Shown piece by piece: positions 61,210 through 64,000 of a stretch of DNA of 64,000 nt. Every line of letters starts with the position of its first letter. Within the stretch, counting starts at the first letter, position 1. Below the pieces are notes generated by a model. That model worked only from the letters and a program-made list of their open reading frames with translations, made no database searches and had not been told where the DNA came from. The position numbers and the translations under genes were made by a program. Source of the stretch: UBA10649 sp965278945 (GTDB lineage: Bacteria; Actinomycetota; Actinomycetes; S36-B12); contig OZ257128.1 of assembly GCA_965278945.1 (NCBI GenBank), positions 1,054,001 through 1,118,000 of the forward strand, in the 5' to 3' direction.

Positions 61210-62643
61210 ATGCGCCGCGCGAAGATCGTTGCCACTCTCGGACCTGCCACCAGCTCCTTGGAGGCGATTCGAGGCCTGGTGGCCTCCGGGATGGACGTCG
61301 CGCGGCTGAACCTGTCACACGGGGACCATGCCGACCATCTGGCGGTCTACAACAACGTGCGCACCGCGGCCGACGAGCTGGGCCGGGGCGTCGGGATCCT
61401 GGTCGACCTCCAGGGCCCCAAGATCCGCCTGGGCCGGTTCGCGGCTGGTCCCGTGGTCCTCGTCAATGGGGCCGAGTTCATCGTGACCACCGAGGACGTC
61501 CCCGGCGATGTCCACATGGTCGGCACCACTCACTCGGGCCTGCCTGACGATGTCACCCCCGGCGATCGCGTCCTCGTCGACGATGGCCGGATCGAGCTTC
61601 GGGTGGTCAGGGTCGACGGACCGCGCGTCCACACCGTCGTCGTCGAGGGCGGGCGCGTCTCGGACAACAAGGGCTTCAACCTGCCGGGAGTCGCGGTGAG
61701 CGTTCCCGCGATGTCCGACAAGGACCGCGACGACCTGCGCTGGGGCCTGCGCACCGGAGCCGACCTCATTGCCTTGTCCTTCGTCCGCAGCGCCGCCGAC
61801 ATCGTCGACGTGCACGCGATCATGGACGAGGAGGGCGTGCGCCTGCCGGTGCTGGCCAAGGTGGAGAAGCCGCAGGCCGTGGAGAACCTCGAGGAGATCA
61901 TCGCCGCATTCGACGGCGTCATGGTCGCCCGCGGAGACCTCGGGGTGGAGCTGCCGCTCGAGGCGGTTCCCCTCGTGCAGAAGCGCGCCGTGCACCTGTG
62001 CCGCGAGGCCGGCAAGCCGGTCATCGTCGCGACTCAGATGCTCGACAGCATGGCCGTCGCCAACCGACCCACGCGAGCCGAGGCCAGCGACGTCGCCAAT
62101 GCGGTGCTCGACGGGGCCGATGCGCTGATGCTCTCGGGAGAGACCAGTGTCGGAGACCATCCGAACCTCGTCGTCGAGACGATGAGCCGCATCATCGAGC
62201 ACGTCGAGGCCGAGGCCCTGCACCAGCTGCCGATGCTCAGCGACCCGTGGACCGGATCCACCGCCCGCGCGGTTACCCACTCGGCGGTCGATGTCGCGCG
62301 CGGCGTCGGTGCATCGCATCTCATCGCGTTCACCGAGACCGGCTCGTCGGCGCGCCTGATCTCGCGCTGGCGCTCGCACACCCCGATCCTCGCGTTCACC
62401 CCGAACCCCCGGGTTCGCAGCCAGCTGTCGCTGCAGTGGGGAGTGGAGACCTTCCTCGTACCGCAGGTCGAGCACACCGACGACATGGTGGTGCAGGTCG
62501 ACAAGGCGCTTCTCGATATCGGCCGCGCCACGGCCGGAGACCGCGTCGTCATCGTCGCCGGCGTGCCCCCGGGCGTGCCCGGCACCACCAACGGGATGCG
62601 GGTGCACAAGATGGGCAGCGCCAAGCGCGGCTCCGGCGTTTGA
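61210..62643 (+). CDS. pyk: Pyruvate kinase
   Basis: 477-residue glycolytic enzyme transferring phosphate from phosphoenolpyruvate to ADP. It starts MRRAKIVATLGPATSS, with DVARLNLSHGDHADH next. The metal- and substrate-binding KVEKPQAVENLEEIIAAFDGVMVARGDLGVELPLEAVPLVQKRAV and TRAEASDVANAVLDGADALMLSGETSVGDHP signatures are complete. The C-terminal allosteric domain (about 340-477) holds VTHSAVDVARGVGASHLIAFTETGSSARLISRWR. The gene is single, without its own ribosome site, and ends just before the long stem-loop. Confidence 0.95.
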   Translation: MRRAKIVATLGPATSSLEAIRGLVASGMDVARLNLSHGDHADHLAVYNNVRTAADELGRGVGILVDLQGPKIRLGRFAAGPVVLVNGAEFIVTTEDVPGDVHMVGTTHSGLPDDVTPGDRVLVDDGRIELRVVRVDGPRVHTVVVEGGRVSDNKGFNLPGVAVSVPAMSDKDRDDLRWGLRTGADLIALSFVRSAADIVDVHAIMDEEGVRLPVLAKVEKPQAVENLEEIIAAFDGVMVARGDLGVELPLEAVPLVQKRAVHLCREAGKPVIVATQMLDSMAVANRPTRAEASDVANAVLDGADALMLSGETSVGDHPNLVVETMSRIIEHVEAEALHQLPMLSDPWTGSTARAVTHSAVDVARGVGASHLIAFTETGSSARLISRWRSHTPILAFTPNPRVRSQLSLQWGVETFLVPQVEHTDDMVVQVDKALLDIGRATAGDRVVIVAGVPPGVPGTTNGMRVHKMGSAKRGSGV

Positions 62644-62647
62644 GGAA

Positions 62648-62729
62648 TTGAACCGCCTCCCGGGTCAAATCGGGGTTTGGTGGCCGTTCCGACCGGTTTT
62701 CTGCGGATTTGACCCGGGAGGCGGTTCAA
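62648..62729. repeat. Long stem-loop between pyk and the tfoX-type gene
   Basis: Perfect 24-bp arms at 62648-62671 and 62706-62729 separated by a 34-base loop. The left arm carries ACCGCCTCCCGGGTCAAATC. It begins four bases after the pyk stop and ends 10 bases before the stop of the convergent gene. The arm sequence differs from the other three stem-loops, but arm length and position are the same. Confidence 0.85.
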
Positions 62730-62739
62730 ATCTGGGGGG

Positions 62740-63075
62740 TTAGGGCTTGGGGGGAAGGGTCCTCGCGTAGTCGACGCCGATCTTGACCCAGCGGGCCACG
62801 TCAAGTTTCGAGGTGAGTTCGGACGGTGGCACGGCCAGCCATCCCGCCATTGGCTTTCCCTGCATGACCATCGGAACGGCAGCGGTCGTCGCGACAAGGC
62901 GGTCCAGCCGTTCGGGGTCGACTCGCACCAGCGCGCCGCCCGCGCTGCTCGCCGCGACCGCCATGTGGCCGCCGACGAGGAACGCCAGGCCGCCGAACAT
63001 CTTCTTCTCCGTGACCGTCGGGTCGTCGGCGAGCAGGTCGCGGATGCGGCTGGCGATGACCTCGTCGTACGGCAT
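62740..63075 (-). CDS. TfoX N-terminal-domain protein
   Basis: 111-residue protein with a TfoX-N fold. It begins YDEVIASRIRDLLADDPTVTEKKMFGGLAFLVGGHMAVAAS, where KKMFGGLAFLVGG is the family hallmark. In Haemophilus and Vibrio, TfoX acts in competence, but the isolated N-terminal domain is widespread in actinobacteria without known role. The ATG at 63075 follows a TAAGAT box by six bases on the minus strand. It is convergent with pyk and divergent from pyrR. Confidence 0.88.
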   Translation of the reverse strand: MPYDEVIASRIRDLLADDPTVTEKKMFGGLAFLVGGHMAVAASSAGGALVRVDPERLDRLVATTAAVPMVMQGKPMAGWLAVPPSELTSKLDVARWVKIGVDYARTLPPKP

Positions 63076-63081
63076 GCTCGG

Positions 63082-63087
63082 ATCTTA
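63082..63087 (-). promoter_or_regulatory. -10 box of leaderless tfoX-type promoter
   Basis: TAAGAT on the minus strand, spacer ccgagc, then the ATG at 63075. It lies within a few bases of a possible pyrR -10 box (TAGGGT, 63090-63095) on the plus strand. Confidence 0.45.
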
Positions 63088-63119
63088 GATAGGGTCCTCT
63101 CAATAGACATCCTTTAAGA

Positions 63120-63137
63120 CCCGTCCAGAGAGGCGGG
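63120..63137 (+). promoter_or_regulatory. PyrR-binding leader hairpin
   Basis: In the pyrR leader RNA the bases CCCG (63120-63123) and CGGG (63134-63137) close a hairpin whose loop region is TCCAGAGAGG. This matches the PyrR recognition consensus (UCCNGNGAGGYU). The ribosome site AAGGAGG (63139-63145) overlaps the 3' side of the element, so PyrR bound with UMP would hide it. That is the translational-repression mode described for mycobacterial PyrR, rather than attenuation. Confidence 0.75.
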
Positions 63138-63150
63138 GAAGGAGGTCCGG

Positions 63151-63699
63151 TTGACGAACGTCATCCTGGATGGCTCGGACATAGGGCGCGCTGTTACGCG
63201 CATTGCCCACGAGATCGTCGAGCGCAATAAGGGCGCGGAAGACTTGGTACTGCTGGGGATTCCCACCCGTGGCTACCCGCTCGCCATGCGAATTGCGGCC
63301 GCGATCGAGCGGATCGAGTCGGTCACTCCCGAGGTTGGCTCCCTGGACATCACCCTTTATCGCGACGACCTGCGGCTGCGGCCCGCGCGAGCGCTGGAAG
63401 CCACCTCGATACCGGCCAGCGGAGTCGACGACCGCATCGTGGTCCTGGTCGACGACGTGCTGTTCTCCGGTCGGAGCATCCGGGCCGCCCTCGACGCGAT
63501 CAGCGACATCGGCCGACCGCGAGCCGTGCAGCTCGCGGTGCTCGTCGACCGCGGCCACCGACAGCTGCCTATCCGTCCCGACTTCGTCGGCAAGAACCTG
63601 CCCACCTCACTGGACGAGCAGGTGCGGGTCTCACTCGTGGAGGTCGACGGAGTCGACGAGGTCACCTTGACCAACGGGCGCGCGGGGGAGTCCGCATGA
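63151..63699 (+). CDS. pyrR: Bifunctional pyr operon regulator / uracil phosphoribosyltransferase PyrR
   Basis: 182-residue phosphoribosyltransferase-fold protein that binds pyr leader RNA when UMP is high, and also has weak uracil phosphoribosyltransferase activity. The PRPP-binding motif is VVLVDDVLFSGRSIRAALDAI. DGSDIGRAVTRIAHEIVERNKG at the N-terminus and RGHRQLPIRPDFVGKNLPTS at the C-terminal half are diagnostic. The TTG start lies six bases after AAGGAGG and just behind the binding site, which points to autoregulation. It overlaps pyrB by four bases. Confidence 0.95.
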   Translation: MTNVILDGSDIGRAVTRIAHEIVERNKGAEDLVLLGIPTRGYPLAMRIAAAIERIESVTPEVGSLDITLYRDDLRLRPARALEATSIPASGVDDRIVVLVDDVLFSGRSIRAALDAISDIGRPRAVQLAVLVDRGHRQLPIRPDFVGKNLPTSLDEQVRVSLVEVDGVDEVTLTNGRAGESA

Positions 63700-64000
63700 G
63701 GCACCTGCTGTCCGCCGCGGATCTCGATGAGGCGACCGCCTGCCTGATCCTCGATACCGCTGCTGAACTCGCGACGGTCACCGATCGCTCGGTGAAGAAG
63801 CTGCCGACGCTCCGCGGTCGCACTGTCGTCAACCTGTTCTACGAGGACTCCACGCGCACGCGCATCTCCTTCGAGATGGCAGCGAAGCGGCTGTCCGCCG
63901 ACGTCATCAACTTCGCGGCCAAGGGCTCTAGCGTCTCCAAGGGCGAGAGCCTGAAGGACACGGCGCTGACTCTCGAGGCCATGGGTGCCGACGCGGTCGT
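63696..64000 (+). CDS. pyrB: Aspartate carbamoyltransferase PyrB (3' end missing)
   Basis: The first 101 residues of the second enzyme of pyrimidine synthesis, cut by the right edge. HLLSAADLDEATACLILDTA at the start, then LRGRTVVNLFYEDSTRTRISFEMAAKRL, in which STRTR is the carbamoyl-phosphate binding motif, and SSVSKGESLKDTALTLEAMGADAVV. The ATG overlaps the pyrR stop by four bases, so it is under the same PyrR control. Confidence 0.94.
   Translation, partial: MRHLLSAADLDEATACLILDTAAELATVTDRSVKKLPTLRGRTVVNLFYEDSTRTRISFEMAAKRLSADVINFAAKGSSVSKGESLKDTALTLEAMGADAV

Noticed and set aside
1..64000. tRNA, rRNA, CRISPR array, insertion sequence or prophage
   Set aside because: No cloverleaf, spacer-repeat ladder, transposase motif or phage gene was seen; composition and gene order are uniform throughout.

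Overview
The window is a continuous stretch of chromosome from a GC-rich actinobacterium (Actinomycetota). Four things point there: the division and cell-wall cluster has an actinobacterial order (mraZ to divIVA, with sepF and no ftsA); MurE carries the DNPR motif of meso-diaminopimelate ligases; the histidine and tryptophan genes are arranged as in that phylum, with a PriA-like HisA and the TIGR02234 'trp region' membrane protein; and many genes begin 6-7 bases after a TANNNT box, the signature of leaderless transcription. The genus cannot be fixed from this sequence. No mobile element, CRISPR array, rRNA or tRNA gene was seen.

Layout. 1-7558: accessory and housekeeping genes. These are a truncated X-Pro-peptidase/hydrolase lipoprotein, a DUF4349 lipoprotein, a HelD-type ATPase, rmuC, a tiny Ser/Gly repeat protein, a small secreted protein and an alpha/beta hydrolase. 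7653-26225: the dcw cluster, in the order mraZ, a 54-residue membrane protein, rsmH, ftsL-like, ftsI, murE, murF, mraY, murD, ftsW, murG, murC, ftsQ, ftsZ, pgeF, yggS-like, sepF, yggT and a short divIVA. Most junctions from rsmH to ftsQ are overlaps of 4-8 bases. 26232-36028: ileS (minus), a Lys/Ala-tailed DksA-type protein, lspA, an RluD-type pseudouridine synthase, dnaE and a membrane protein. 35982-37162 (minus): a LON-domain protein and a YbaK-type deacylase.

37185-42485: hisD, hisC, hisB, hisH, hisA/priA and hisF. 42593-44954: a MocR-type regulator back-to-back with an 81-residue unknown protein, then a TIGR03085 protein. 44988-53289: hisI, trpE, two small membrane proteins, a two-component system, a DUF2752 protein, trpC, trpB and trpA. 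53343-62643: a DsbA-like thioredoxin, lgt, gltB, gltD and pyk. 62740-64000: a TfoX-domain protein (minus), then pyrR with a PyrR-binding leader and the start of pyrB, which runs off the edge.

Most genes belong to textbook pathways: septum and peptidoglycan synthesis, His/Trp/Glu synthesis and pyrimidine control. The unexplained material is mainly between genes: four near-perfect 24-26 bp stem-loops just after stop codons, an apparent genome-wide leaderless promoter layout, a four-repeat MraZ operator laid over the mraZ promoter, and a divergent promoter whose two start codons overlap inside a 13-bp inverted repeat. The least explained proteins are the 87-residue Ser/Gly repeat protein, the 54-residue membrane protein and the 81-residue partner of the MocR regulator.
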